From UBA1081 sp045535305 (GTDB lineage: Bacteria; Bacillota; Clostridia; Oscillospirales; Acutalibacteraceae), in assembly GCA_045535305.1 (NCBI GenBank), contig JAZSLJ010000034.1:1-64000 (forward strand): a DNA stretch of 64,000 bases. Reading direction: 5' to 3'. Below are positions 41,201 through 50,730 of the stretch, in pieces (the first letter of the stretch is position 1; the number at the start of each line of letters is the position of its first letter). The position numbers were made by a program, and so were the translations under genes. The notes beneath the pieces are model-generated. The model was not told the DNA's origin and searched no databases. It was given only the letters and a program-made list of their open reading frames with translations.

Positions 41201-41773
41201 TATATCGGGAAAAGGATGTGCAAGGGAAAAATCGTGAAGTTTTATAATTTTATCGGAAAGTTTGCCGTCATCACTGCCGTAAGAGGTCATTGAATTGAGC
41301 ATATCATAAACTTCCGCATCCGCTGTGCAAAGACCGTCAAGAGTTTTTGCCATAGCTTCGGCAATAATCATCTGTTCTTCACAGCCGTTAAGCAGAGTAA
41401 AATCAGGCTCAACATCGGCAATATGAAAATTCTCACGTACAAGCTTTATACAGAATGAGTCGATAGTGCTTATCTGAGCATCTGCAAGCTTCATTCTGAT
41501 TGAACGGTAGCGGTTGTTCTGCGGTTCTTTTTTTATAAGCTCATCAACCGCATTTGAAATACGCATACGCATTTCTGCCGCCGCCGCATTTGTAAAGGTT
41601 GCAACAAGCAGCTCCGAGGGATTTACGGGATTTTCTTCCTGTGTAAGAAGCGATATGATTCTTTCAACAAGAACGGCTGTTTTGCCCGAGCCCGCCGCCG
41701 CACTTAAAAGCAACGTGCCGCCTCTTGCATCAATAGCATTTTTCTGTTGCGGAGTCCATACTCTTTCAGCCAT
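38285..41773 (-). CDS. addA: AddA helicase-nuclease subunit
   Basis: AddA (RexA) is the UvrD-type helicase and nuclease of the Firmicute double-strand break resection complex. The 1162-aa protein has the P-loop AAAGSGKT (residues 25-32), a UvrD motif II region (ILIDEYQDTN), motif VI (LYVAMTRAKEKLFV) and the C-terminal nuclease motif VVDYKTDR. ATG 41773 follows GGAGG and overlaps the addB stop by 8 bp (ATGGCTGA), so the two are translationally coupled. The end lies beside element 2. Length is usual for the family. Confidence 0.97.
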   Translation of the reverse strand: MAERVWTPQQKNAIDARGGTLLLSAAAGSGKTAVLVERIISLLTQEENPVNPSELLVATFTNAAAAEMRMRISNAVDELIKKEPQNNRYRSIRMKLADAQISTIDSFCIKLVRENFHIADVEPDFTLLNGCEEQMIIAEAMAKTLDGLCTADAEVYDMLNSMTSYGSDDGKLSDKIIKLHDFSLAHPFPDIWLDSIVEMYEPCDDVKNSVWGRIIIDDIARAGEFCKELCASAMTDSLGDEKIRDVYYDALNGAYNYFCDFCKTVKDGSWDEIYRFINESALSAGLPKVPSGYGSNPSKVAALYKYKKAVSSFAGVKNAVCTDTEGFNEDCRQQRPVIQALVNAVKAFADNCEELKKAKNGYNFSDIMHKALDLLVKKDSNGRTFAESLQDRYKEILIDEYQDTNEAQDMLFRLISKNESNIFMVGDVKQSIYRFRLAMPEIFMQKSNDFYPFDGKNYPAKIILGKNFRSRKGVLDNINYIFSRIMSKKAGEMDYTADEALYYGELYDEDTESCVELHFADCENTDEEALYVANLISNTINSGATVYDKGVRRPARVGDFCILMRSPGTKGEKYANALTAAGIKSTLQQKTSLFDSVEVNVFMSLLKIISNPTDDVSMLAVMFSPMYGFTPDEAAEMKINYRMFNMYTCLKKSADVNPKAQRLLSDLPEYRRMAAVMPFDAFVRTLMDVTGYLAVAGSMSEGGLRRTNLMMLSSLAVEYVASGQTGIDGFIRYVSRLAQSGADTPAASDVSDTADVVRIYSIHKSKGLEFPFVILADCAKDINLMDARDEMIVSDTAGVGMVIINNEKLQKYSSLGHAAAKTDMRNATVSEELRVLYVAMTRAKEKLFVVSSDAKFEETAEKVGYEMPVSGIPSAESVLKAGSFEKLFIMGFFKHPAMQRLLSGADCPVSDRCGVKIVVQGVEQAENEQSVQTSAQANDAIFEAIKEKCEFVYPYVMPADARPKRVASDFENHIFKPEYFAKSKPSFILGDKLDAAQVGTANHLFLQNLDFNATDITAECERMTQAHILNEKQAASIRVDKMQKFLSSPLFTRIKNADKVYRELEFTVEIRLGDISPDVQANVQNEKILVLGKADLVFVENGKAVVVDYKTDRSKTEDEFVTAYSGQLDMYRRAMEQVLEMPVTEAMIYSLELEKEILIQQM

Positions 41774-44700
41774 TTTTAATCGCCTCCATTTCTTCCCAAG
41801 CGTCGCCGCTGAATATATCTCTGCCACCGTCTGATTTTTCGTGGCAACAGATTGCATTGTACTCACAATAGGTACAGGCGCTCTTATCCTTTGAACGGAT
41901 AAGGGGGTCTGCGGCAATTTCGCCCGAGTGCAGAGCTTCACCCATATCGCGTACTGCTTTATCTATGGCATTTTTTATAAGCATAAAGCCTTCAATACTG
42001 AAAGTTTTGCCCTTAATTTTGCCCTTTTCGATTTTTGCATCTATAATCAGTCCGCCGCCGCTTTCCTCCATACCTCTGATAACTTCTTCATCCTCAAGCA
42101 CAATGCCGTTCATTCTGCCCTGACTTACTCTTTCATGCTCAATCATATCGTCGGTAGCATCTCTGCCAAGGGAATTTTTGCTCTTTTTGGCAGGTACATA
42201 AAGCACACCGGCAGGCACGATATTGCCGTAGCGGTCTTTGCCGTTTTCAAAAATACATACAAGATACAGAAGCATCTGCATATTGACGCCCGAAATTATA
42301 TCGGAAAGCTTAAAATCCTTACCGCTCGTTTTATAGTCGATAACGCGAAGATATGTTTTTTCTCCGTCATCACTCTGCATTGTGTCAACGCGGTCAACTT
42401 TACCGCCTAAAACGGCTCTGCCGCCGTCGGCAAGCTCTACCGTATAAGCCGCAATATCACCGTCGGGGTCGATATTCAGCTCCACATCTCTTGTTTCAAA
42501 CTTGCTTGAAGCAAGTTCATAAGCAAAACGCTCAAGGATTTCACAGATTGCAGATTTACATCTTTCAACGCTGTAACGGATTCTGCCGCTGAGGAACTCA
42601 TAGCCGCCCATATACAGCTTTACATATTCCGCAGTTATTGCATTTACCGCATCGTTACGCTCCTTTTTGCTCATTTCTTTAAGGCCCTTACTGCCATACT
42701 GAGCAAACAGCTTTTCAAGCACATAATGCACAAGATTACCGTTGAGTCTTGCATCAAACTGAGCAGGAGAAACAGCCTTTGCCTTCAAGCCGTACTGACA
42801 GAAATATTTGAATGCACATTCGTGGAATTTTTCTACCCTTGTGGCGGAGATATACATTTCCTTGCCGAAAAGCGCAGTTGCTTTTTCGCTGTCTTTAATT
42901 TTGAAAGGCTCTTTTTCCGCAATTCTCTGTGCGGAATCAAGCATTGATGAATAGTCGGTAGTACCTACATATTTTTTAACGGACTGAGAATACTCGCTGT
43001 TATCAGAAATATGCAAAGCGGCACTTTCAAAAGCTGAACGGGTGCTTTCAACTGTGAACACGGGGTCAAGCAGAGAAATATCCACCTGTGTTGCTTCGGG
43101 AACGATATCCAATGCTATTGTAACAATCTCTGACGGACTTATTTCTTCGAGTTTAAAGCTGCCCAGAGAATATGTTATAAACAATCTGTCCCGAGGTGTG
43201 CTGACCGTACTGTAAACCTTAAATCGCTCTTTTTTCATACGCTCGGAGCTGTCATCACCAAGTTCAAAGTCCTGATTTTTAAGCATTCTGCGTTCATTTT
43301 CCGTAAGCACAAAGGATTCCGTCCCCGATGCGGGAAAAACACCTTCGTTTGCACCTACTATAAACATAACTTTTTTATCGCTGACTCTTATTCTGTCTGC
43401 ATCACCTACGGTTATCATATCAAGTCCACCGGGGAGTGCACCGATATCTGACGAGGATACCATAATTTTGAAAAGCTCTGCAAAACGCTTGGGTGCTATA
43501 TTTCTGTCGCCCAAAGTGTCAGCAAGAAGCGAAAGCACCGCCATAAATTCATCCCAGGAACGCTCGCACTCATAAGCGGAAGCAGAATCAAGCTTAAGTG
43601 CAAAGCTGAGCAGATGCTTGTCCGCACCGACGGAAATAAGGAAATCGTAAAGTGCTTTTGTGCAACCGATACCGCTGTTTTCCTCAAGTTCTTTTTTGAG
43701 TTTGAGAACAGGCAAAATAACTCTTTGTCTTATAGAATTGATATATTCAAGAGCTTTGCGTGATTTGTCGTCAAATTCGTTACCGAAGCCGTCGGGATGT
43801 CCCGTCCAATCGTTAAGCCATTGTGAACGGTCAATCTGCCACATATAAACATAGTTTTCCAATGCGGAAATATCATCGTCATTTATGCCGCTTATATAAG
43901 TTTTGAGATAACGGAAAATGCACTCACTTGAAAAGCCTTCCGATGCAAGTGTAAGAGCGCAAAGGGCAAAAATAACTATAATTTCATTTTCAAGGCTTCG
44001 TCTTGTATCTTCAAATACGGGTATCCCGTACTTTTTAAATGCAAAGGGAAGATATTTCTGGTATTCGGCAGACCTGCCCACAACTACTATATCGCGGTAG
44101 CGTATACCTGTTTCGCGAACAAGCTTTTTTGCGCTCATGGCAACGTAATCACATTCATCATAAGGACTTTTTGCCGCCGCAACAGTCAATTCGGGAGCAT
44201 CACCCTCATATTTTTCGGGAGTTGCATCATAAAATCCTTTTTCAAGTGCATCAAGAGCAGGTGCTCTGTAATTAAACTCATTTTTTAAAACAACAGACTC
44301 AGAGACCTTAACATCACATTTTTTTGCAAGAGTAACAAGCTTTGCAAGGTTGTCTGCCACATAAGCAAAGGGCGACGTACCCATTGAATCATCACGCAGT
44401 TTTTCGGCACAGCCTGTAACGTATACGTCATCTGCCTGAGTGAGCATAAGAGAAATCAGCCTGTTTTCCTGTGCGGTAAAGCCTGTAAATTCGTCAAAAA
44501 ATACGGTTTTGCCCTTAAAAAGCTGTTTTTCTGCGGCAATTTCCGCGGCAGAATTAAGCATATATCTGTCATCGGAAAAACGCTCTGTTAAAAGAGTTTC
44601 ATACATTTCTGAAATAAGAGAAATCTCTTTTGCCTTTTGTTCAAGGATTCTGTTACCTGTGGCGGCTGCGGCTTTTTCCATTTCATCTGCCGTAACATCG

Positions 44701-45086
44701 CATTGAATCAGCTCGTCGGTCATGTGCAAAATTTCCGCAACGGTGTTTTTATTTTTAAGGCATTTTGAAAAAATGTTAAGCTTATCGGATACGGCTTCAA
44801 GAGCCATACTCATAATCACCGCCTTTGCGGCAGGCGTAACGGATGGCTTTCTGTCGGGTGCGTATTCATCAAGGATTTTTTTTGCAAGGGAAGAAAAGCT
44901 GAAAATTTTCATTTCGGCTGTCTTTTTTGCACCAAGCAACTCTATAATTGCTTTTTCGCTTTCAAAAGAAAACTGTTCGGGAACAATAAGAATAACGTCC
45001 TCGCCCTTATTCACCTTTTCGGCAATAATATTCCTGATGTAAGTGGTTTTGCCCGATGATGCTCTGCCCAGAACAGGTCTTAACAT
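41766..45086 (-). CDS. addB: AddB helicase-nuclease subunit
   Basis: AddB (RexB) is the partner of AddA; together they resect broken DNA ends for recombination. The 1106-aa protein begins MLRPVLGRASSGKTTYIRNI with a P-loop GRASSGKT (7-14). Near the C-terminus it has the nuclease motif VIDYKTSGKDF and the Cys residues of the iron-sulfur staple: one in ECAFKYFCQ and a group in CTYCEYNAICC. ATG 45086 follows GGGGTGA. A further in-frame extension to 45230 is translated repeat element 3 and should be ignored. Confidence 0.96.
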   Translation of the reverse strand: MLRPVLGRASSGKTTYIRNIIAEKVNKGEDVILIVPEQFSFESEKAIIELLGAKKTAEMKIFSFSSLAKKILDEYAPDRKPSVTPAAKAVIMSMALEAVSDKLNIFSKCLKNKNTVAEILHMTDELIQCDVTADEMEKAAAATGNRILEQKAKEISLISEMYETLLTERFSDDRYMLNSAAEIAAEKQLFKGKTVFFDEFTGFTAQENRLISLMLTQADDVYVTGCAEKLRDDSMGTSPFAYVADNLAKLVTLAKKCDVKVSESVVLKNEFNYRAPALDALEKGFYDATPEKYEGDAPELTVAAAKSPYDECDYVAMSAKKLVRETGIRYRDIVVVGRSAEYQKYLPFAFKKYGIPVFEDTRRSLENEIIVIFALCALTLASEGFSSECIFRYLKTYISGINDDDISALENYVYMWQIDRSQWLNDWTGHPDGFGNEFDDKSRKALEYINSIRQRVILPVLKLKKELEENSGIGCTKALYDFLISVGADKHLLSFALKLDSASAYECERSWDEFMAVLSLLADTLGDRNIAPKRFAELFKIMVSSSDIGALPGGLDMITVGDADRIRVSDKKVMFIVGANEGVFPASGTESFVLTENERRMLKNQDFELGDDSSERMKKERFKVYSTVSTPRDRLFITYSLGSFKLEEISPSEIVTIALDIVPEATQVDISLLDPVFTVESTRSAFESAALHISDNSEYSQSVKKYVGTTDYSSMLDSAQRIAEKEPFKIKDSEKATALFGKEMYISATRVEKFHECAFKYFCQYGLKAKAVSPAQFDARLNGNLVHYVLEKLFAQYGSKGLKEMSKKERNDAVNAITAEYVKLYMGGYEFLSGRIRYSVERCKSAICEILERFAYELASSKFETRDVELNIDPDGDIAAYTVELADGGRAVLGGKVDRVDTMQSDDGEKTYLRVIDYKTSGKDFKLSDIISGVNMQMLLYLVCIFENGKDRYGNIVPAGVLYVPAKKSKNSLGRDATDDMIEHERVSQGRMNGIVLEDEEVIRGMEESGGGLIIDAKIEKGKIKGKTFSIEGFMLIKNAIDKAVRDMGEALHSGEIAADPLIRSKDKSACTYCEYNAICCHEKSDGGRDIFSGDAWEEMEAIKNG

Positions 45087-45141
45087 AAAATCACCCCAGA
45101 ACTGTATTTTTACAGATATTATATAAAATAAAATGTACGAT

Positions 45142-45275
45142 AAACAGTAATTTAATGTACAATTTACAATGTACACTGTACAATTATTGAATATAAAAAT
45201 CGGGTTAAAGGGCGAAGCCCTTTCCTTCATTGTACATTATACATTGTACATTGTTAATTAGATAAATTATTGTTT
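45142..45275. repeat. palindromic element 3 (AAACAATAATTTA ends)
   Basis: A 134-bp element with ends AAACAGTAATTTA (one mismatch, 45142-45154) and TAAATTATTGTTT (45263-45275), TGTACAAT arms and central AAAGGGC/GCCCTTT. It sits between the rnpB terminator and addB. Confidence 0.9.
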
Positions 45276-45286
45276 AGCAATATATT

Positions 45287-45319
45287 AAAAAAGCCACCGC
45301 ATACAAATGTATGGGCAGC
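45287..45319 (-). terminator. terminator of rnpB
   Basis: Minus-strand stem of about 11 bp with one bulge (GCTGCCCATAC with GTATGCGGTGGC) and six T after it. Confidence 0.75.
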
Positions 45320-45323
45320 AATA

Positions 45324-45652
45324 AGCAAGTGAATCTGTAAGCCGGGTTTTGTCGTTTAAGGCAATCATCTGTCTTGGCTGAAGGTTACCCTTCAGCTCGC
45401 GCCACCCGTCGGAGTTATGGCCGAGCAGACCACTCCTGTCGGTGTTGCTTCGGATAGGGTTTACATGGCCGTACAGTCTCCTGCACGCCGGTGAGCTCTT
45501 ACCTCGCCTTTCCATCCTTACCTGTATAACAGGCGGTTTATTTCTGTTGCACTTTCCCTAAGGTTACCCTCGGCGGCCGTTAGCCGTTATCCTGCTCTGT
45601 GAAGCCCGGACTTTCCTCGTACAAAGTACGCAATTGCCCAACTCACTTGCTG
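45324..45652 (-). ncRNA. rnpB: RNase P RNA, class A
   Basis: RNase P RNA is the catalytic part of the enzyme that trims tRNA 5' ends. On the minus strand I see the conserved 5' core GAGGAAAGTCCGGGCT, the region AGGGAAAGTGCAACAGAAA and the 3' core AAACCCGGCTTACAG; the ends pair as helix P1 (CAAGTGA with TCACTTG). The length of about 330 nt fits, though both ends are approximate by a few bases. Its layout with long paired arms rather than a B-type core suggests class A, the ancestral bacterial form. It has its own promoter and terminator. Confidence 0.95.
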
Positions 45653-45656
45653 TTTT

Positions 45657-45685
45657 ATTTTATCATATTTAATTTTGAATGTCAA
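45657..45685 (-). promoter_or_regulatory. promoter of rnpB
   Basis: TTGACA (45685-45680), 17 bp, TAAAAT (45662-45657) on the minus strand. The predicted start falls right at the RNase P RNA 5' end, and the -35 box lies 4 bases after the stop of the preceding gene. Confidence 0.8.
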
Positions 45686-45688
45686 CGC

Positions 45689-48238
45689 TTACGCCGCAGT
45701 CGGATTCACCGTGATATCCGCAATATTCGGAGCATAAGTTACATTGTTATTGAATTTATTTGCGCCGTCGTTGGATAATGTTATAACGTTTTCACCCGCA
45801 ACAAGCTCAATATTTGTTGTAACGGTTGTATATGTATCCCAGCTGTAAGTATTTCTGCAATAAAGATTTGTCTGCTTTTCCCCGTTGACGGAAATAGTTA
45901 TAAAATCCTCCACAAGGTCAACGTTATAGCTGTGAACGCCGTTTTCTCTGTTATTTGCATAGCAGATTGTAATTTTATAAGTACCTTCCGTCGGAACGGT
46001 TACAGTATAATCTGCACTTCCGCTTTCATTTGAAATACCTGTTATGTAATATTTGTCTGCCGATGCGTTATATTTAACCTCGGCGGAATCGGAAAGCACA
46101 GCATCTTTTGTAAGCAAAGTAACGATGTTGCCTGTTTTTTCCGTAATAAACGCTTCAAGAGATGCATCTTTGGGCAAATCTATATAATTGAGTCCTCTTC
46201 TTAAATAGACTACCGCTTCACCCTTTGCATCGGTTACAGCATCTGCACCGTCAACGCATATTTCTGCATTTTCGGCGGTCTTAACAAGATAATATCCGTC
46301 AACGGGAGCTATAACAAGGTATGAATTTTTCCTGTCGTCGTCCTTTTCAGCATAAACTGTGTTTTTATCCTTTGCCTGTCTTACAAGAATACTGTCAAGC
46401 ACATAAGTGCCTGTATTGTGAGTGAATGTAAGATAATGAGTACCCTTTTTGAGTTCAAGTGTCATATCGTATGCACTTGTAAGCTCACTCTTGATTGTAT
46501 TCGGCAAAGACAACACCGTTGCATTATTATCATCAACGGTAAAATTGACGAGTGTATCCACACGGTCATCACCCGTTGAGCCGTCATTTGAATTGCCGTA
46601 AATAATGCGAAGGTCGTATATTCCGTCTTGGGGGACTTTAATTTTAACTTTTACACCCTGTCCCTCGTTTTCCATACCGCCGACCATGCCCATATCCTCA
46701 CCTGTTGTGGCATATGCGCTGTCGTAAGTATAGGCATTATTAAGCAGTTCGCCGGCCTCTGCCTCAAAACGGACATAAAGATTTTCGTTCTCATACTCAA
46801 TATCTTCATCGCAAGGAGTAACGGTGATATGATATGCTGTATCTTCATCCATATCAAGAGGTATGGTAAGCTTTTTTTTGCATTTTTTTGTGTATATTTC
46901 AACTGTTTCAGGTTCGGCAACCTGACCTACAAGTCCCTGATATGTAACAGCTGTGATTTCTATTTTAACATTTTTGCCGTAAAGATCCGTATCATCAAGA
47001 TTTTTGACAACAACTCTGCCCTTGTAATCCGCACCTGCAACAAGAATATCGAGCTTGTCCTTTGAATCGGACAACGTACCCATACCCAGATACTGCTGAT
47101 AGCGCGGTTCTCTTTTTTCTTTAATGGATTTACCCAGATCGGAATGAAGAACATCGTTTACCTCAGCACTCATAAGCTGACCCTGCATATTGGTGTACCA
47201 TCTGTACACCCACCAGGCGGAATTGGGAGTGTTGTAATCGGCACAGGTGTTGCTTAAATTGTTTGCAAGAAGCCAATATGCCTGATTTGAATAAACTCCC
47301 GAATATTCTGAACGGACAATATATTTAAGCATTGTGTTGGGGTCGCCGTTATCCTGCATTCTGCCGTATTCTGTAACGATAACGGGAGTGTCTGTTGAAA
47401 TACCGTACTTTTCTTCAACAGCTTTAAGATCTTTTACATTTTCTTCCCAGTCATAAATTGAACGGTCCTGAAGCTCGTGATAAATGATAACCTCGGGAAC
47501 GCAGTTATTCTCGGAAGCATACTTTAAGAAATAATCTGTTTTTGCGTGGCTGTATTCATAGTTACCCGGGCCGCCGATAAGTGCATCGGGGTCAAGACTT
47601 TTAACGTAATCGTATGTCATTTTCCACGCTTCGTTAAAGTTGTCCATACCTTGCTCGTTAAAGGAGTTCCAGCCGTTTTCGCCCTCTTTTATCCATTCGC
47701 CGAACCATACGCCGTTATCGCATTCGTTAAAAATGCAATAAACAAGCTTATCGGCATATTCGGCATCCTTCATCTGACTGACTGTCTGTTCAACCATGGG
47801 GAAAAATGTTTCCTGCAGGTATGTTTTCCAATTATATGTACCGGCGGCTTTTGCTTCGTCGATTGCGGCATTATCGTAGTACCAGGTAGAGTACATATCC
47901 TGAAGATACACAACGATATAATCGCAGTTGCCGCCTTCGATAAGGGAATTTGCAACATCCCCGACCTCGCCGATAGGGTGCTGTAAACCGCCCTGTGTTT
48001 TTGCGGAAACAGATGAAATATCAAGGCTTTCCACCATATTATATGAGGGTACGCCGTCCTCAGCTATGCCGTAAAGATAGCCCGATGCACCGCTTGTAAC
48101 CTCACCCTCAAGCTCCGAAGCATCAAATATAACGGCAGGACTGCCGAATGTTGCATTAAAACCGAGAGTTGTGGGAATAAGACCTGCACCTGCAACGATA
48201 ATTGCAAGCACTACTCGTAAAAATGTAAGAAAATACAT
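45689..48238 (-). CDS. probable secreted clan GH-A glycosidase with CBM-like domains
   Basis: The 849-aa protein has an N-terminal hydrophobic helix (residues 1-25) as signal or anchor. A TIM-barrel-like region (about 50-370) has an Asn-Glu pair in YCIFNECDNGVWF, the expected acid/base, and a Glu in VIVTEYGRM, the expected nucleophile. Two beta-rich carbohydrate-binding-like modules follow (about 465-610 and 710-849: VRFEAEAGELL, TGTYVLDSILV, GENVITLSNDG). I cannot give a GH family number. ATG 48238 follows GAGGTG, better than the GTG three codons upstream. It overlaps the rqcH end region, so it is in the same operon, an odd place for a polysaccharide enzyme. Confidence 0.72.
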   Translation of the reverse strand: MYFLTFLRVVLAIIVAGAGLIPTTLGFNATFGSPAVIFDASELEGEVTSGASGYLYGIAEDGVPSYNMVESLDISSVSAKTQGGLQHPIGEVGDVANSLIEGGNCDYIVVYLQDMYSTWYYDNAAIDEAKAAGTYNWKTYLQETFFPMVEQTVSQMKDAEYADKLVYCIFNECDNGVWFGEWIKEGENGWNSFNEQGMDNFNEAWKMTYDYVKSLDPDALIGGPGNYEYSHAKTDYFLKYASENNCVPEVIIYHELQDRSIYDWEENVKDLKAVEEKYGISTDTPVIVTEYGRMQDNGDPNTMLKYIVRSEYSGVYSNQAYWLLANNLSNTCADYNTPNSAWWVYRWYTNMQGQLMSAEVNDVLHSDLGKSIKEKREPRYQQYLGMGTLSDSKDKLDILVAGADYKGRVVVKNLDDTDLYGKNVKIEITAVTYQGLVGQVAEPETVEIYTKKCKKKLTIPLDMDEDTAYHITVTPCDEDIEYENENLYVRFEAEAGELLNNAYTYDSAYATTGEDMGMVGGMENEGQGVKVKIKVPQDGIYDLRIIYGNSNDGSTGDDRVDTLVNFTVDDNNATVLSLPNTIKSELTSAYDMTLELKKGTHYLTFTHNTGTYVLDSILVRQAKDKNTVYAEKDDDRKNSYLVIAPVDGYYLVKTAENAEICVDGADAVTDAKGEAVVYLRRGLNYIDLPKDASLEAFITEKTGNIVTLLTKDAVLSDSAEVKYNASADKYYITGISNESGSADYTVTVPTEGTYKITICYANNRENGVHSYNVDLVEDFITISVNGEKQTNLYCRNTYSWDTYTTVTTNIELVAGENVITLSNDGANKFNNNVTYAPNIADITVNPTAA

Positions 48239-48243
48239 AAACT

Positions 48244-49977
48244 TCACCTCTCAGGATTTTCGGGTTTTGCTAAAATAGAATTATAAATATGATATATTAC
48301 AAAACCGGGCTTTGCACCTGTTGGTTTTTTCAGATTTTTAACCTGTGTGTAGTCCACCTCAACTGCGCCCGACTGTCTGCCCGAACTGTAATATGCGGCA
48401 GTTTTTGCGGCAAATTCAAGTGATGTATCGGTAGGCTCTTTTCCCTCAAGAGCTAAAATAACATGAGAACCGGGTGCTTTCTGAATATGAAACCACAAAT
48501 CGGTTTTTGCGGCAGTTTTTAACGACAGCTTATCGTTTTGAATATTGTTTCTGCCGACGAAAACCTTAAAGCCGTCGGGCGAAGCGAATTCAAGAGGCGG
48601 CATTGGCTGATTCTTTTTCATTTTGCCCTGTGATTTATGCTTTACAAAACCGCCGTCTGCAAGCTCTTGTCGGATTTCAGTAATTTCACGCTCTGTTTCA
48701 GCCCTGTTAAGCTCATCAAGAACGGTACGCAGATATTCAAGGTCTTGTCGGCCCTGTTCAATAAGTTCTGTAAGCTTTTCCTCTGCGGTGCGAAGCTTTC
48801 TGTACTCTTTATAATATCTCTGTGCATTTTCAGCAGGGGTAAGCTCAGGCTTTACCGCAATACGGACAAGCTGATTGCCGTCGTAATAATTCTCTACCTC
48901 ATAAAAGGTTGCGCCTTTTGAAAGGCGGTAAAGATTTGCGTTGATAAGCTCTGCAAAGATTCGTTTTTCTTCTCTGCCCTTACACTCATCAAGCTCTGTC
49001 ATCTGATTGCTTATTTTTTTTGCAAGACGCTCAATAAGATTGTTAACCGTTTTGAAAAAGTCCTCTGCCTTGCTTCTTGTACGCAAAAGACGTTCTCTTT
49101 CATAATAAAAATCTTCAAGCAACTGTGAAAGGGATTCGCATGACGTATATTTTGCAACAGCTCCGTAATGAGTTATGGGAATAAAGGAAAAATCAAGGAG
49201 CTTTCCGTCTGCATCCGCAACGGCTGTGGGAGCAACAGTCCTGTTTGCTACTGTATTTTTTAGCACATCAAGCTCAAATTTCAATTTTTCGGTCTGTACC
49301 GCTGTCAACTCGCTTGCGGGAGTTTCGCTTGCCGATGCTCTGTATGCAATCTCTCTGCAAAGTACGGGGGACACACCCTCAACCGTACTAAGCAACGCAT
49401 TTGAAAGAATAACATCTTTTTTTGTAAGCTGTGCAATAATTTCATCGCAATCCGCAGACAGAATATCAAGCTTATTCTGCGAGGGAGGCAGTTCATATTT
49501 GAGTGCAGGCAAAACCTGCCTTACGGATGATTTTGTAATATCAACACGCTTTACGCTGTCGATAATAATCTCATTTTCGTCAAGAAGGATAATGTTGCTG
49601 TACTGTGCCATTATCTCAACAACAAGTGTACGCTCTACCCTGTCGCCGATTTCGTTTATACAGCTGAAAATCAGCTTTAAAATACGGTCAAATCCCTCTT
49701 GCTTGATATCAATAAGGGTTGCACCGCCAAGATGCTTTCGCATAAGCATACACAGCATAGGCGGATTTGCAGGATTCTCAATAGAATGTGTTGCGAGATG
49801 CAGTCTGGGGGCGTTACCCGATGCGGAAACGAGCAATCTGTACGCGCCCGCACGGGTACGCATTGTAAAAACAAGCTCCGTTTTCTGCGTCTGATGAATC
49901 TTATCCACCTTTGCGCCAAGCAGGATTTCCTTTAGCTCCTCGCTCAGAAGATGAAGAAAAATGCCGTCTAATGCCAT
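48244..49977 (-). CDS. rqcH: ribosome quality control factor RqcH (NFACT)
   Basis: RqcH binds stalled 50S subunits and adds C-terminal alanine tails to nascent chains. The 577-aa protein has the NFACT-N domain at its start (MALDGIFLHLLSEELKEIL, then RLHLATHSIENPANPPMLCM), coiled-coil helices (residues 290-430) and the C-terminal NFACT-R domain with DLWFHIQKAPGSHVIL. It was formerly annotated as fibronectin-binding protein. The ATG follows the nif3 stop directly. Confidence 0.95.
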   Translation of the reverse strand: MALDGIFLHLLSEELKEILLGAKVDKIHQTQKTELVFTMRTRAGAYRLLVSASGNAPRLHLATHSIENPANPPMLCMLMRKHLGGATLIDIKQEGFDRILKLIFSCINEIGDRVERTLVVEIMAQYSNIILLDENEIIIDSVKRVDITKSSVRQVLPALKYELPPSQNKLDILSADCDEIIAQLTKKDVILSNALLSTVEGVSPVLCREIAYRASASETPASELTAVQTEKLKFELDVLKNTVANRTVAPTAVADADGKLLDFSFIPITHYGAVAKYTSCESLSQLLEDFYYERERLLRTRSKAEDFFKTVNNLIERLAKKISNQMTELDECKGREEKRIFAELINANLYRLSKGATFYEVENYYDGNQLVRIAVKPELTPAENAQRYYKEYRKLRTAEEKLTELIEQGRQDLEYLRTVLDELNRAETEREITEIRQELADGGFVKHKSQGKMKKNQPMPPLEFASPDGFKVFVGRNNIQNDKLSLKTAAKTDLWFHIQKAPGSHVILALEGKEPTDTSLEFAAKTAAYYSSGRQSGAVEVDYTQVKNLKKPTGAKPGFVIYHIYNSILAKPENPER

Positions 49978-50730
49978 TTAAACCACCGTTTCATAAGGAC
50001 ATTTCTCAGATGCAACACAAATTACGTGTGCGGGAAATGCTTTTAATAATTTTTCACAAAGGGATTCAAGTACAATTTTCTCCGTTGAAAAATGCCCTGC
50101 CACAAGAAGATTTATGCCGTACATCTGTGCAAGAAGATGCTCGTGGTGCTTTGCTTCACCCGTAACGAACGTATCACATCCCGCATCTGCGGCAACGGGG
50201 ATATATTCACCGCCCGCACCGCCGCATACGGCAACCTTTTTAACATTTTTATTACATGCAGTAAGCCTTACACATTCATTAAGCTTATCGCGCACAAACG
50301 ATGCAAAATCCTGAGCACTCTTTTCATCCGTTTCACCCATTCGCATAAGAGGTGCATTTTCCGCAACAATAGGCTGTACATCTTTTATATCAAGCACTTT
50401 ACAAAGTGCATCGTTTACGCCGTCGATTGCCATATCAAGATTTGTATGACAGGACAGCACGGCTATGCCGTTTTTAATTGCATTGTAAAGCGGAGTATCT
50501 GTTTCAACACGTTTTACGGGCTTAAAAATCAGCGGATGATGTGCAACTATAAGCTTGCATCCGTTTGCAACAGCCTGTTCGATAACATCGTTTGTACAGT
50601 CAAGGCAAAGCATAACAGAATCAACTTCTTTATCAAAAGAACCCGTTATAAAACCGCTGTTATCCCATTCGCACTGTGTATTATAGGGTGCAACCGAATT
50701 TAAAAAATCGTAAACTTCCCTTACGGTCAT
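49978..50730 (-). CDS. Nif3-like dinuclear metal-centre protein
   Basis: The 250-aa protein belongs to the NIF3/YqfO family, a hexameric toroid with a two-metal site of uncertain function. The signature His residues occur in AHHPLIFKP, HTNLDMA and GHFSTE, with the acidic DNSGFITG near the start. The insert domain found in longer Bacillus forms is absent. It overlaps trmK by 4 bp and abuts rqcH. The trmK-nif3 pairing is conserved in Firmicutes. Confidence 0.93.
   Translation of the reverse strand: MTVREVYDFLNSVAPYNTQCEWDNSGFITGSFDKEVDSVMLCLDCTNDVIEQAVANGCKLIVAHHPLIFKPVKRVETDTPLYNAIKNGIAVLSCHTNLDMAIDGVNDALCKVLDIKDVQPIVAENAPLMRMGETDEKSAQDFASFVRDKLNECVRLTACNKNVKKVAVCGGAGGEYIPVAADAGCDTFVTGEAKHHEHLLAQMYGINLLVAGHFSTEKIVLESLCEKLLKAFPAHVICVASEKCPYETVV

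Noticed and set aside
45087..45230. 48-codon N-terminal extension of AddB
   Set aside because: It is translated element 3, and its first residues match the false extension at 8142 because both read the same repeat; the ATG at 45086 has GGGGTGA and gives the AddB start.
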